DNA from: Durusdinium trenchii
Lineage: Eukaryota > Sar > Dinophyceae > Suessiales > Symbiodiniaceae
Assembly: GCA_963970005.1 (NCBI GenBank)
Contig: CAXAMN010026406.1
Coordinates: forward strand, 300,812 to 364,811
DNA length: 64,000 bases
Reading direction: 5' to 3'
This document shows positions 1 to 11,205 of the stretch, piece by piece (position 1 is the stretch's first letter; each line of letters opens with the position of its first letter). The notes under the pieces were generated by a model. That model was not told where the DNA came from and did not search any database. It was given only the letters and a program-made list of their open reading frames with translations. Position numbers and translations under genes: made by a program.

Positions 1-903
1 TTGGGTGGCTGTTTCACAGTGGAGCAGCCGGGAGGCTCCTTTCTCGAGTACTATCCCAGATGGAGGGATTTTCTACGTGTGTTGGATGAAGTGGGTGGCG
101 ATGGAACTGTGCAATACTTACGATATCATATAATATCGAGTTTGCCTAGCACGTGATCCTGATACTCCTGCTGTTGTGACCTGCTCGGCCCAGGTGCACC
201 GGGTCACGTGGCACATGCTTCACTACGGTGGTCCGACGCCCAAGCCGCACTGGGCAGTGTCAAACAGCCGGCGCATATCCGAGCTGCATCGTGGGAAGTT
301 CGACCATGCTGGGTGGAAGGCCAAACCAAAATCGGAAAGAGACAGTGTGAAAACAACTATCAAGTACCAAGACAAGCAGGGAAAAGATCGCTTCAAAGGT
401 TCCTCTCGCTTGCGAAAGTCAGAGACCTTGCCTTAGTTGCCCTAAAGGTTCTATTTGGTGTTTCTGAGTCAGTACTAGTACCCTTTGACCGATTTTCCTG
501 GATTAGCTGGTCTGTGTTTGTGAAGTTGATGGTGAAACCTGGTTCAACTTTGAACTGTGCACCCCCCCCTCAATTTTGCTTTGCCAACGAATACAATCAC
601 ATGTATTTCCATACTGCTTCCAAAAGGGTTTACCCATGTCCTCAACTAAGGGAATATCCGGTGATGTTTGGATTGAAACTGGTCGAGCTGTACGAGTGGC
701 TGGTAGGGTCCTGCCGTGGCCAGCCCTCCCTTCCGCCCACGATCCCGACGGCGCTGGAGACCTTCCAGTCCATGGGCATCGGAGACGATGAAGAGTCCTT
801 GTGGTCGGAAGCCAGCATTGTTGAAGTATGCAAGTATCTGAGGGGTGGGACCAGCTTGCTGATTCCGCCAGACTTCAGACCTTTCCTGCCCCGAAGGCTC
901 TAG
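1..903 (+). CDS. 3' part of a dinoflagellate multi-copy family gene, function unknown
   Basis: Three exons can be joined. Exon 1 (1-108) is open at the window edge and contains TVEQPGGSFLEYYP. A GT-AG intron (109-193) leads in phase 0 to exon 2 (194 to about 423), which reads HRVTWHMLHYGGPTPKPHW and ends in a Lys/Arg-rich stretch. Exon 3 (651-903) starts EYPVMFGLKLVELYEWL and ends with TAG. The exon 2 donor must be non-canonical (GA near 424 or GC near 430), because the nearest GT creates a stop codon. The combination VEQP...HYG.PTPK...YP..FG matches, from memory, a hypothetical family found in very many copies in Symbiodinium-type genomes. No catalytic motif is visible. The VEQP/HYG part loosely resembles modules found beside DNA-methylase-like and retroelement proteins, but this is a weak inference. 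The long open frame at 208-903 merely reads through the second intron. Confidence 0.6.
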
Positions 904-1770
904 AGTCATGTATAGATGCGACCACCTTCAAAGCTGGGTGACCCAGACCTTTAGCGGAATAAAACATGTTACCTTTCTGGTGGCATTCGGAGCTCCCAAA
1001 CCAAACTGGTAGAGGCCCACAATCTTCCAAGATCACCTTTGAGGCGTAAAAGGCGTAATTACCCGTAATCACCCGTAGTTACCCGTAAATGATTGATGTA
1101 TACCTGGTAAATGTTTGGGAAATACCTGGGAATCCCATGCGTAAAATTTGTAGGCGTAATATATCCGTAAATTACCCATAAAATAACGTAAAATACCCAT
1201 AAAATTTTATGGGTAAATCGTGGTCCATCCTTATGCGGAATCATTCGGCTTTTGGAAGAGATCCCCAGCTTTCGGTGAGCCTTGGGACAAATTCGAGAAG
1301 TGTATGCATGGAAGATCTCAGAAGTCGGTGTTCCACTTCTGTTCTGTTTCAGGACTTATCTGACAGGTTCTGGAAGTAATTCATATTTTGCACCTATCGC
1401 CAGATCGATCGAAAGTATATAATAATCATGCTCGTTTCCAGCAGGTTCCAGGCGGATATTTATGATATATTATATGGCCACATATACATGTAGCATATAG
1501 AGAAGTTCATGTTGACCCTTCACCCATTACAGTGGATTGACAAGCCACTTGCCCTTGCCAGTGAGATCGCGTTGATTTTCCATCCAAGTGCCTGGGCCGG
1601 GGATGATCGCCTACACGGCTTGTATTGAGTGAAGGGTATGTGGAGTATGGCGTGCCCAACCAAACTCAATAAAGCAATCTTCCATGGTGGTAGAATGCTT
1701 TATTGAATTTTCATGAGGAGGCGAAGAAGGCTCAAAGGCGTTCTGTGTGTAGCTGACTGTTCTTTCGTCC
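904..1770. other. intergenic or intronic stretch without recognisable coding sequence
   Basis: No exon with plausible splice borders was seen on either strand. The stretch holds the short-repeat cluster at 1037-1225 and AT-rich DNA around 1380-1510. It lies between the stop of the upstream gene and the first coiled-coil exon of the next. Confidence 0.4.
1037..1225. repeat. cluster of degenerate TTACCCGTAA / ACCCATAA repeats
   Basis: Five or more copies of TTACCCGTAA-like and TACCCATAAAAT-like decamers stand close together, some separated by unrelated sequence. One pair forms an inverted repeat (ACCCATAAAATTTTATGGGT near 1195-1214). It could be a degenerate satellite or a transposon end. Nothing coding overlaps it. 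Confidence 0.5.
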
Positions 1771-1777
1771 AATCGGG

Positions 1778-4533
1778 ATGAACAAAGGGTCGACATTGTT
1801 TTCCCGTGAGTGGTCCACATCGGAGCTGGCTGATGGCATGGCCCACCTGTTGACGGATATGCGTGCTGAGCTTCCCGATGATTTGGAACACCTTAAGGTG
1901 CCTACTAGATATGGTTGCCAACTTCCTGCGTGCGTCCTTCAAGTTTTCACCATAAAGCCCGCAGGTGCTTGAACGGAGTCTTGCCGATCTAGAAGCTGCC
2001 CAGAAGACCGTGTTGACCTTAAACCAGTCAATCTCAGGCTTTGATGTTTTAAACGTGCTGAAGAATTCACATACCCCCGTACCCCCAGACTGTAACCGTC
2101 GCCCGCACTAGGCTGAAGCCCGAGAGGATCTTGATTTGATGGAACTCAAGAAAATGGAGATAGAACTTGAGGTGAAGACCGCTGTGACTCGACCGTGCTG
2201 CTAACAACCAACAGGTTGAAAAAAACGAAACAGTGCTTTGACATGTTCCCCACTAATGGGTGTTTCCTTGCTGCCTCCACGTGATCAGGCTACGCCGCAG
2301 TATCACCATGCCCGTGAACAAGCTGCCGCGGAATCCCAACAGACTCAGACCCAACCTGAGGTGTCACCTACCCTGCCAGACTCCGATGGAGAATCGCTCC
2401 GTAAGATGAAGAGCGCTTCCATGGAACCTACACCGGAAGAGGATCCACAATGTTGCTGTTTTTTGCCGATCACAATTCAAACTGAACTCAAACATTCATA
2501 ACCCCTATTGAAATACCAACTTACTGGAAAAACCACCCGCGCAAGCCAGTTACGCTGTGCGAACCAGGAACGCGACCCTGATCTCTCTGCAGTCATGCTT
2601 CTCTTCCAGTCGGGGAAGCTGGATGCCGAAGCTGCTATGAAGCTCCTGAGTGGAGCCAAGGGCGCCACTACCGCTGCCAAACCCCCAACTCTCCCGCAAC
2701 CCAAGCGGCCCCGAGAGAATGAGGCAGCTAGCGATGGTGACAAGCGTGCAAGGGTTGGGTCCGGCACACCTGTAGAACCCAGTGCCCCAGAATCCAATGC
2801 TGAGACCCTTGCAACTTGTCACTGGGGATTGGCTAGCGGCTAGCGTGTTTCTGCAGGGGAATGGTTTTTGTTTAATATCTGGTCCCAATTGAATCCGAAT
2901 TTCTTATCCCAGGCCGATGAGCTTGCTGAGAGGCAGAAGAAGCGTAACAAGAACAAGGCTCGATTGCGCAGGTTGTGTGAGATGAAAAAGAACGGAAAGT
3001 GTGGTGTACCGGCCTGGGTCCACGCGATGTGGAAGTCTGGATCGCACGATGAGCTAGCAGAAGCGCTAGAATCTGCGGGGTTCGATAAGGATTCTATTCT
3101 GCAGGAAGTGTTATGAGTGTTCTTTTCTTGCGGCCAAGTTTCAAAGTCAGGTCGGTGATGCGCAGGATGAAGTGCCACCTCCGGTGGATCCAAGACGTCG
3201 CATGTTCACCCGTCTTGATAAGGACAAGTTTATCCAGCAGTGCAAAACAATCCACACAAAGAAGAACTCGAAGAAAAACACTGTCGAGTCCGGATGGTTC
3301 TCAAAGGAGGATATGGTGAAAATTCTTCATTGGAATGCGCTCTTTGGATGCACATTGACTGGCTCCCATTCATGTACAACAAAATTCGCATGGTAAACCA
3401 ACATGCTCTTGCATTGGTTTGGGTAAGGAAGAAGGTGGAGGGAGCTATCAAGAGCTGCCGGAATAATCCTGGGGCATTGGTCAGGCCAGAACTGCAGTTC
3501 TTGTTTCTTTTCCATGGGTTCCATTTTCTACTCGGGGAAATGTGCAACATGTCCATCACAATTTGAGACTTCTCCCAAGTGGCAGGAGAAACAAATACTC
3601 CGGAGAAGAAGAATTCAACGTGGAGGTGCGAGAGAACGCCAGCCGTGAACAGGAAGAGACCAATGAGGAGCAAAGGATCAGGACTGCAGAGGACTGTCTC
3701 TGAAGCCATTCGTGACCACTCAAACCTGAATTGCATAGTACGGTGTGCAATATACACAGTATGTAAAATATATTGTATGAAGTGCATGGCAGGACACAGG
3801 TGATCTGTCTGCGCCCGATATGTCTGGCATCGCCCGCTTGAATGATGCTGACATGGCACGAGAAGCACCTGAACACCAAGCCACTTCTGAGGTGTCAATG
3901 AGCTTGGCATTTGAGATCTACTGCAATTGCTTTGGTTTAGAATGTGAACCGCTGATGAGTTTTGATTAACTGTTTACTGGTTGACACTGGCAGGCGCTCC
4001 AAGCGAAGGAAGTCTTCCGGCGTTTCTCTGACAGCATCCTGTCGAAGTGTGCCAAGATCAGATCTCTCATGTCCGATCTGAAGAAGAACTATGCTGGTGA
4101 CAACCTTGCCCAGAAGTAGCATGTTTGCACATGCGTTTTACCCACGCACCCTTCACTTCTACCCAGCCTGTTGTCTGGTTGTCCACGCTTGCGTCATAGC
4201 AAGACGCTGCATACCAGCTCCGATCCTTAGGTCAGTGGGTGCATTGGAGGCAGACCTACAACTATTGGACGGTGAGTACAACAAGTGCTCGGATATGATG
4301 GCGAGGGGTGAGCAAAACGACTTTGATCAAGCGTGGCTTGCACCAATTAATATACTATTATGCCTAGCTGCTCTCAAACCATCCCAGGTTGAACATTTAT
4401 ATTGTATATAGTGTCTTTTCAATTGCAGTATGTGAGGTGGCGGGCAGCTGGAGACAAGCTCATGAAGGAGTCAACCTTTGTGTGCCCTGACTGCAGCTCG
4501 AAGGTCGTCCAAAGCAACAAAGTCACTACGTAG
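1778..4533 (+). CDS. multi-exon gene of a dinoflagellate GWFSKED-type hypothetical family
   Basis: Exons follow in order: about 1800-1908 (ELADGMAHLLTDMRAEL), 1965-2066 (VLERSLADLEAAQKTVLTL), about 2111-2176 (charged helix), about 2540-2800 (GKLDAEAAMKLLSGAKG, then a basic KRPRENEAA region), 2913-3107 (AWVHAMWKSGSHDELAEALE), 3151-3336 (VESGWFSKEDMVKILHW), 3432-3484 (KVEGAIKSCRNNPGALVR), 3586-3695 (YSGEEEFNVEVREN), 3800-3891, 3994-4115 (RRFSDSILSKCAKIRSL), 4231 to about 4308, and about 4429-4533, which contains a CPDC pair and ends in TAG. Phases match across 3107/3151, 3484/3586 (GC donor), 3695/3800, 3891/3994 and 4115/4231. The intron 3108-3150 is only 43 nt. The protein is mainly helical and charged, with no known catalytic domain. 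The family recurs in Symbiodinium-type genomes from memory; its function is unknown. Whether the first exons belong to the same transcript is inferred. Confidence 0.6.
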
Positions 4534-6005
4534 TGAACAAAGAAAACTCTGCAGCAGTGGGGATATGATACCAACTCCTTTTAAGTTCTGCTTGCAAGCT
4601 TTCAAAGCAAAGAGTCAAGTCAGCTCGTGATAGATCGAGAAATGCCACTGCAGGTGCACCAAAGTCGCCCAGAATGAAGCGAAGATCCGGAGCTCTCCTT
4701 AAACAAGTTGGTTGGGTGGTGATGTTAGCTTGCCTTTTTAGATCTCCATGTGCTATGGCACGCTTTTCAGGAACGCAAAACGCCACTTTACCAAAGTCGT
4801 GAAAGAGGAGACTGCTGCCTGAATGCTGATGCACATGATGTGTGAAAGCACATGCCGTGGGATTGTGTGATAACACATGCCCATGTGTGTTTGCAGGTCT
4901 TTGGCCACTGCGTCTTGAACTTTTGATGTTTTCTCCACTCAACACTCCATGGGATAGAAAGGCTTGTGTTATAAAGCCCGCTCTGTCTTGTGGCCAAATG
5001 TGACAAATTGGGGTACTGGATGCAAGCTGAAAGTCAACATCCGCCATACTTCCTGGGGAAAAAGAACGAGGTCATTTGCACAGCAAGACCCCCTCCTCAC
5101 GACCGTTCCACCAAATGCCCAAGATTATGCTAAGAAGTCTCCAGCCAGGTCCTGGACGCACGGCCCAATGCTTCGCGAAGAACATCGGGGAGGGAGCCAA
5201 TGCCTTAGATGAGAGCCCAGGTAGGCTCCCCAAGAGGCAGTACAGGGTTGACCAGGTGTGCCCACACCACCCCTCAATTTGCATTCAGGATGCCATCGCC
5301 CTCAAATTCCTTCACGAAGGGAGCAGCCACATAGCGCCGCAGCGTTAGGCAGAAGGTTCTGAAATTCAGTTGCGCTTTACTTCTTGCAACCTGTTGAAGA
5401 CATTGCTGAAGGGTACCCTGTCAAAAAATATCAAGCACCATACTCACGACTCTTCCAATTGCGTTCAGTGTATTATTTTTCATGTTGGTGGGCCCATTGC
5501 TGAGTGGATACTGAACTTTCCTGGGAAACGTGCGGCTAAGGTGATGGTAAGTGTCATGTTTTTGGTGCTGTTGGGGCTGAAGTTCTTATATAGATCGAGG
5601 TATACAGCTCTAGGCACTTTCAGCTTTCTGAGCACTCTCCAAAGGGTTCAAGGATTCCACCCAGAACACCCATTTCTGAACTATGCGCTTCATCGTCAAC
5701 GTGCCGACTTCGAGCCTCCATGTAAGCTGCCATCCGACGGATGGATTGTCATCCCATGAAGTTGTGCACACAATCTAATATTCGAGGTAGATTAAACCTA
5801 TTGTCCGGAAAACGTGACACGTATGATGTCCAAGACAGCCCCGGAAAAATCCAAGTGAAGTGACACTACCTCTGACGATAGCGGTTTCCTTACTGATCAA
5901 ATAGATAGGCTAAATGTTAGTAAAACTTTTGGCCACCACAACACAAGTTTTCATGTAAATCGAGGGGGTGTATACTGAATAGATTCGACCCCGAGTGTTC
6001 TGTGG
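4534..6005 (+). other. possible upstream exons of the following gene
   Basis: Short coding-like segments occur at about 4650-4697 (CTKVAQNEAKIRSSP), 5233-5348 (RQYRVDQVCPHHPSICIQDA) and 5485-5545 (FHVGGPIAEWILNFPGKRAA), all on the + strand. I could not join them with matching phases. They may be N-terminal exons of the gene at 6009 or the tail of the previous one. The rest shows no recognisable feature. Confidence 0.25.
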
Positions 6006-6008
6006 GCA

Positions 6009-7667
6009 GTGTGCGCCGAGGCCAGCAGCTCTTCCCAGATCCGGACTGCAAGAGCGGTCACTGAGGAGTTTGGTGAGGAAGCTGCCAGCAAGTCTGGTGT
6101 CATTTCATGGGCAAAGATTGCCCTGAGTAATTCAGAGAGGGATGTGCAACGTGTTCTTTCCAAGCAGGGAAGCAAACTACCAATTCCCATGAGCACCCTG
6201 ACGGCAGAAGGGGTTGAGATCCCATGGCTTGCTCCAACAAGTTGGATGGGGTACATTGTTGATCAGGGCCTGTGGTACAGACTGGCAGGACTGGAGTTTC
6301 ATGAGAAGCACTTGGCACCACATGTATGGTCCCAGTTTTGGCAGAATTTTAGAGCTCTTCAACCTCATTTCTCCTTGTTTGACATGGAGGGGTTTGACCC
6401 GCGACGCACGTGCGCCTGCTTTCTTCATGGAGATGAAGGACGGACCCTGAAAAAGAATGGCATCATGGTGACATCATTGCAGTCACGCTTGGGGACAGGG
6501 TTTGATGAGCAAAGGCCATCAAGCCGTGGAACCAAGCGTAGTCTCGATGGTGATGTCAAACTTCGTGTGAACTACAAAGGGCACTCTTTCACGAACCGGT
6601 TCGTCACTTCAGCCATTCCAAAGTCTCACTATGAGACAAACCCGAAGGTATTCCATTCTGCAATGGATCACCTCTGCCAGGATCTACAGCAGCTCTTGAG
6701 TGAAGGTGTCCGAGATCCTCTAACCCAGGAGGTGTTCTATGTGGCGGTAATTGGAGTGAAAGGAGATTGGCCATATCTCCAAAAGATGGGCAACCTGAAT
6801 CGTGCGTTCAACACTGGAGCTAAGGGCGGCCAAGATGGTGAGAAGTCACGAGGGATCTGCCACTTGTGCCTTGCAGGGCAGAAGTTGTTTCCAGCTGAGG
6901 AAATCAATACTTTTCAACCAGCGTGGCGTGTGACAGTTGGTGTTTCTTGTCCTTGGGACAGGGTTCCTTCAGTGGTGCGGACTCTCCCTCACGACCACTC
7001 CAATCCGGCGTCCTTTTTTATGCCGGACCTGTGGCACGCATTCCACCTGGGAGTTGGAAAGAGCTTTGTGAGTAGTGCAGTGCAGCTGGCCTTGCCTTTC
7101 ATTGCTGCTGCAAACCCTCACTACCGTGATTTCTGCAAAAAGCACCGCAGGCCACCAATTGTTTCAAGAATCACAGGCACTCTGGTTTCATACCGCGACA
7201 AGACTGGAGCAGTTGGGGCATGGAGCAAAGGCTCCGTAACTACCACGATGATGCTTTGGGTGCCCGCTCTTTTTTCAGATTTGCCACATGACCCACTTCT
7301 TGCTTTGGCGGCAGAAGGAGCTCAGAAAGCAAACGATATGTTTGCATTCCTCTACCGTGCGCCAGCGTTCTTGAGCAAGGAAGAAGCCATGAGTGTTTCG
7401 AGCTTGGGCGCAGATTTTTGAGAGTTTATGACACCCTGGCAAAGACATGCTTTAGAAGCCAGAAACCTTTTTTGTTTCCAATGTATCCAAAGCTGCACTT
7501 TGTTCACCACCATGTGATTCGGTTGGCCTCAGACGCGAAGCGGGTGGGCTTTGCGCTGTCACCTATGGTGACGGCATGCCAGCAGGACGAAGACAGCATC
7601 GGTCGCACATCGCGACTCAGCAGAAGGGTCAGCATAAAGCTGACCATGAAAAGAACGTTGGAAAGGT
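6009..7667 (+). pseudogene. dinoflagellate multi-copy, transposase-like protein, frameshifted
   Basis: A 470-codon open frame (6009-7421) contains FLHGDEGRTLKKNGIMVTS, NYKGHSFTNRFVTSAIPKS, GVKGDWPYLQKMGNLNRAFN, GICHLCLAG and FFMPDLWHAFHLGVGKSFV. It is cut by a TGA in a T5 run at 7412-7418. The next frame, from 7418, continues the same protein (VYDTLAKTCF, then QQDEDSIGRTSRLSRRVS) to about 7667, where a GT donor follows. One extra T would restore the frame. The motif order matches a very large family in Symbiodinium-type genomes, from memory. Conserved acidic residues (GDEGR, PDLWH) and the copy number suggest a DDE-type transposase origin, possibly CACTA/TNP2-like, but this is not proven. The break may be a true mutation or a homopolymer sequencing error. 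Upstream exons are probable. Confidence 0.65.
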
Positions 7668-8006
7668 ACCTTACTTGTGCCCATACATGTTGGGTGGAGG
7701 CAGGCATTCTGTGTCGCTGATCGCAGGAAAAGGGGATGCGGGCTGGAGTCATGAGGGATCTATGAACATTGTGGCAATACACAACAGCATGAATACCTGG
7801 CTTTTTGTTGAATACTTGGTTTTTTGAGTTGATGGTAGCCAAAAGTAGATAACACAAAAAAATGTAGGTAGTGGAAGGGCTAGGTATATATGCCTGGGAA
7901 AGTAGATCGTCTTCGACCATAATTGTACACCATTTGCACTTGCTATTATATATGCTGGGAGCCAAAGTGATGCAGGGAGCCCAAGTACCGAGAAGTCACC
8001 AACCAG

Positions 8007-8115
8007 GTCATCATTCCGAGTCCTCGAGTGCCATTGACACCCGGTTCGTCCGTCGAAACAGAAGAGGCAGCTGAAGAGACCCTCACTGCACTGCTGCAAG
8101 AGGAGGAGCTGAGGA
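8007..8115 (+). CDS. isolated exon, acidic helix, unknown gene
   Basis: After an AG acceptor the frame reads VIIPSPRVPLTPGSSVETEE followed by an Ala/Glu-rich helix ending in EEELRR. Composition and the clean acceptor suggest a real exon. It may be a 3' exon of the transposase-like gene upstream or the start of another gene. No homology is recognised. Confidence 0.35.
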
Positions 8116-9670
8116 GGTGTGGAATTCGACCGAGCATCGGTGGAAACAGGAAACATCCCTCTTTCCAGCGACAGGATGCGCCCATCGGACAGGATCCAGG
8201 GATACCCCTGAAAGATGGAAGAAGGACTCGAAAGGACTCGAAAAAATATGAAAAGAGTGAAGGGAATGAACATGAATGAACAGTTGCTGACTTGGGGCAG
8301 AATGACTCTCGACTTTGCGTCCATGTGACCCAACTGAGGCAACTGGGAATGTGTGGAAGACTTCCTTTGATTGGAGTTCGGTAAGGGCTACGCGCACTTC
8401 ATGACTTCATGTGAACAATCCAGAAACAAAAGGAAGCAGAGATTTGCTAGCTGCTAGGTGCATTTCTGTGCTAGGTTTCTCGATTTGCTCCAAGTTGGTT
8501 GTTTTTTGGCTTCTCCTGGCCCATCTCAGACTCCAAGACGATGTTCCTGATATCCACCGCATCCCAGGGCTCCGAAGCTCCTCAAGCCCACGCCGAAGCC
8601 CGCGCCGAAGCCTCGCGGCGCGGACGCGGACGACGCCGAAGCCCACGGCGACGGCGACGGCACGGGCGCGGTGAAGCGTGAAGCGCCAGAGCCGCCAAAG
8701 GCGGAGGAGTTGAGTCGAGGCCGGGGAAGCAGCGACGCGCACTGAGTGAGGAGGTGTCACCTGAGACATGGGATGTTAAAGTGAGAGGTTACCGGGACAA
8801 GGACAATGGCCCTTGTCAGGCCTGGCGGCGAAGGATAGAAACTGGCAGAATGCGGACCCTTCTTGGTCTTGGAGTTTCTGACTGTCGTTTTTGATTTTTG
8901 ACACTTGCCAACTATATGGCCCATTAGTCCCTCAAAACTGTGACTCAGTAGGTATTCATGCAGAGAGAGGTTATTTGATCACTTTTTCCCAGTTTGTTTG
9001 GTGGTTTGAGATGCTTTGAGGGTGCCCTCCCAAACTAACCCTCCCAAAAATGGGTGGTAGGCAAAAGCCTTGGCCTTGGCAAGCCTTGGCATGTCTCCAG
9101 GAAAAGCCTTGTTGAACGTCCCGGGCCTGAAGCAGCGGCCTCAGTTGGGTCATTTGGGTCGCCTTTTCTTCTGCGTCCTGCGATGTTGCTAGATCCGAAC
9201 CCTAAGGTTTTGGACCATGACCACAAAGTGTGATATAATGAATACACACATATATATATACATATACTTTCCGTTTTTGTTAATGTTTATTTTCTGAATT
9301 CCGATATTGAAGACATATGATCGTTACACCTTCATTTGCCATGCCTTCCCTGCAGACGTTGCTCATCCAAAGTCAATTGGGTCATGTGTTAGTTACCATT
9401 CCCACTGCTCGTCAGTTCCACCACCACAGTATTGCAGAAAGTCTTTCTGTTGGATGTGGTGTGTTTTGATTTTCCTTGGTGTGGTGTATTTTGTCATGAC
9501 TTGGCCAACCGCAATCCGCAGCCAACGACCACCAAACGAGCTGAAACATGCTGAAGCGTTTAGGCATGTCGCGTCACGCAGGAGAATGCAACTGCGAGTG
9601 CTCGATAAAGTGGGCCCGGAGGCCCCAGTGGTCTCAGATCACGGAGAAGAGAGAGAGGGAGAGAGAGAGA
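8116..9670. other. mostly non-coding; one GC-rich Arg/Ala-coding patch
   Basis: A GC-rich patch at about 8570-8680 can be read as an Arg/Ala/Pro-rich peptide in all three + frames, so coding use is uncertain. The remainder has no splice-bordered open frame I can support. A purine run (GAGA repeats) precedes the assembly gap. Confidence 0.35.
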
Positions 9671-9671
9671 C

Positions 9672-9775
9672 ACACACTCTGACATTGGTTTTCAGTGACT
9701 CAGTTACCACGTTGAGAANNNNNNNNNNACACACTCTGACATTGGTTTTCAGTGACTCAGTTACCACGTTGAGAA
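9672..9775. other. assembly gap (10 N) flanked by the same 47-bp sequence
   Basis: The 47 bases at 9672-9718 and the 47 bases at 9729-9775 are identical, with ten N between them. This is what an unmerged contig overlap looks like. The true sequence probably contains this segment once, or as an unresolved tandem pair. Confidence 0.9.
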
Positions 9776-9979
9776 GGAAGGTGAGGGAACAGAAAGGCTG
9801 CATAAGTCCGAGCAATTGAAAGTTGAACAGTTGTTTCACAGCGGCTGAAATCTGCGGCGGCAAAACAACAAGCGGCTGAAAGCTGCGGTGGAAAAACCTG
9901 TTTGTGGGGAAGGTATCATGCGAAACCACCATGAATCAAACCGTGGAAGAGTGGAGTGACAGCTTGAAAAAACCGTTCA

Positions 9980-10069
9980 GCAGGTACACGGAGGTGATCA
10001 ATCTCCGCATCCCCCATCGTGGAACAGCTTCGTTGGCACAGGTATCCACGATGGGCCTGTGCCCCCTGC
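9980..10069 (+). ncRNA. enclosed H-type pseudoknot, copy I
   Basis: Closing helix GCAGG (9980-9984) with CCTGC (10065-10069). Stem S1 is 11 bp: CCCATCGTGGA (10013-10023) with TCCACGATGGG (10045-10055). Stem S2 is 8 bp: GGCACAGG in the S1 loop (10035-10042) with CCTGTGCC (10056-10063). The S1 loop keeps CTTCGTTGG, also present in the other copies. Stem sequences differ almost completely from the copy at 50059-50130, but all pairs are kept. Transcription and role are unknown. Confidence 0.55.
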
Positions 10070-10097
10070 CTCTTTTTCTGCGTTGAGAGACTGTAAG

Positions 10098-10218
10098 TTA
10101 GTAGCGATACCAGGAGGCCTTAGTAGCAAAGCCAGGGGCCCTAGTAGCGTCCTTACACCTTGTAGAAAGGTCGGAGGTCCTGGCTCCTGATAGCGAGGCC
10201 AGAAGCCCCTAGTAGCGT
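10098..10218. repeat. degenerate 22-bp tandem repeat, TAGTAGCGAnnCCAGGAGGCC type
   Basis: About five units begin with TAGTAGC or TGATAGC, followed by CCAGG/CCAGA and GCCC. One unit is replaced by a longer variant with an inverted piece (GTCCTGGCTCC). The same unit reappears at 60117-60172. Confidence 0.6.
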
Positions 10219-10466
10219 CGTTGGTGTCCACCGGTCGCAAAACTTTGTACATATAGCGCCAATATTGGCGCGTTTTGTTTTGTGAAGACTACTAGCGACC
10301 TAAAAAGCCTTAGAAAGACAGAAAAAGTAAACAAAACAAAAGCAGACTAAGAGGGCAAGAAGGAAAGATAGGTGTAGTTACGAGGCCCACTTAGTTAAAT
10401 GAAAGTAGAGTGCGAGCGGGACATTTTGTCTTAAACCGCCCGGGTAGCTAGCAATAGCTAGGAGAA

Positions 10467-10518
10467 ACAGAAGGAAAGGCACCAACACACAAGTGTGTTG
10501 AGTGCGATTTCCTTCTGT
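10467..10518 (+). repeat. long imperfect hairpin, copy I
   Basis: Outer stem of 11 bp, ACAGAAGGAAA (10467-10477) with TTTCCTTCTGT (10508-10518), then GCAC/GTGC and CAACACAC/GTGTGTTG inner helices. The homologous hairpin at 54690-54739 keeps the pairing with changed base pairs. Confidence 0.65.
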
Positions 10519-10575
10519 TGCCCGAAAAGCGGGTGGGGTAGCAACGAGGCCCAGGGGTAGGGGGGGTTGTGTGTG

Positions 10576-11205
10576 TGCCTATGCATGTAAATGCCCGGCC
10601 TGTGAATACTTAGCTGCAAGACGTGGACATGTGGTTACTTAGCCGGAAACGTAACGAGGTGGTGGTAAAGAGCCCTTTGTCCAGGGGTGGACACACACAC
10701 ACACACCTACAGAACCAAACAGGACGAAACAGGACGTCCATCATGAGTGGGTTCAACTCACTTGAGCTGATTCACTGGTTAGTGGTCCAAAAAGACGAAC
10801 AGGACGACCATGACCTCAAGTCGTGAATGTTGGTGATGGTTTTTGACAGAACATATCTGTCCGCCGCATCCCATTTGGCGAAACCATGGACCCAGAATGA
10901 CCCAAAGACATCCAAAGACACTTGGGCCGAGGTTGTGGTATGATTTTGCAACCTACAAAATGGGGCATGGTAGTTGAGGCCTGGACAGTGATGTTCGTTT
11001 TGTTCGCGGACAGGGCATGATGTTCCTCGTGGTGCATGAGGAAACGCAAGCCGCAAGCTGCAAGGAACTTGTGCTCATGTTTGTTAGACGTTTTGCTCTC
11101 TTGTACCCCACAGTCGCAGAATCTAAAGTCCTTCACTTAATCTCATACCCTGCTGCTGGACTCACATGAACACCTTCACCCAACTGCAGATAGTCTAGTG
11201 AGCCT
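10576..11205. other. no recognisable gene
   Basis: A CA microsatellite lies near 10690. The only open frames are short and lack family resemblance or convincing splice borders. Confidence 0.4.

Larger units (their letters stand above)
9903..10575 (+). repeat. dispersed structured repeat, copy I
   Basis: This copy shares an ordered series of blocks with the copy at 49901-50330 / 54480-54770 and the partial copy at 54972-55227: the pseudoknot (9980-10069), ACCTAAAAAGCCTTAGAA (near 10299), GAAAGATAGG.GTAG (near 10363), a GCGGGAC...CCGCCCGGGTAG block (near 10417-10447), the long hairpin (10467-10518) and a G-rich tail (10555-10570). Between pseudoknot and first block it also carries a degenerate 22-bp tandem repeat. 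No convincing open frame lies inside it, so it is a non-coding or non-autonomous mobile repeat. Its exact ends and class are not determined. Confidence 0.65.

Noticed and set aside
3230..3910. 226-codon open frame on the - strand
   Set aside because: It is the antisense shadow of exons 3151-3336, 3432-3484, 3586-3695 and 3800-3891, whose phases match on the + strand.
7749..8342. 197-codon open frame on the - strand
   Set aside because: Composition is non-protein-like (Phe/Ser/Leu runs), and it opposes the better + strand exon at 8007-8115.
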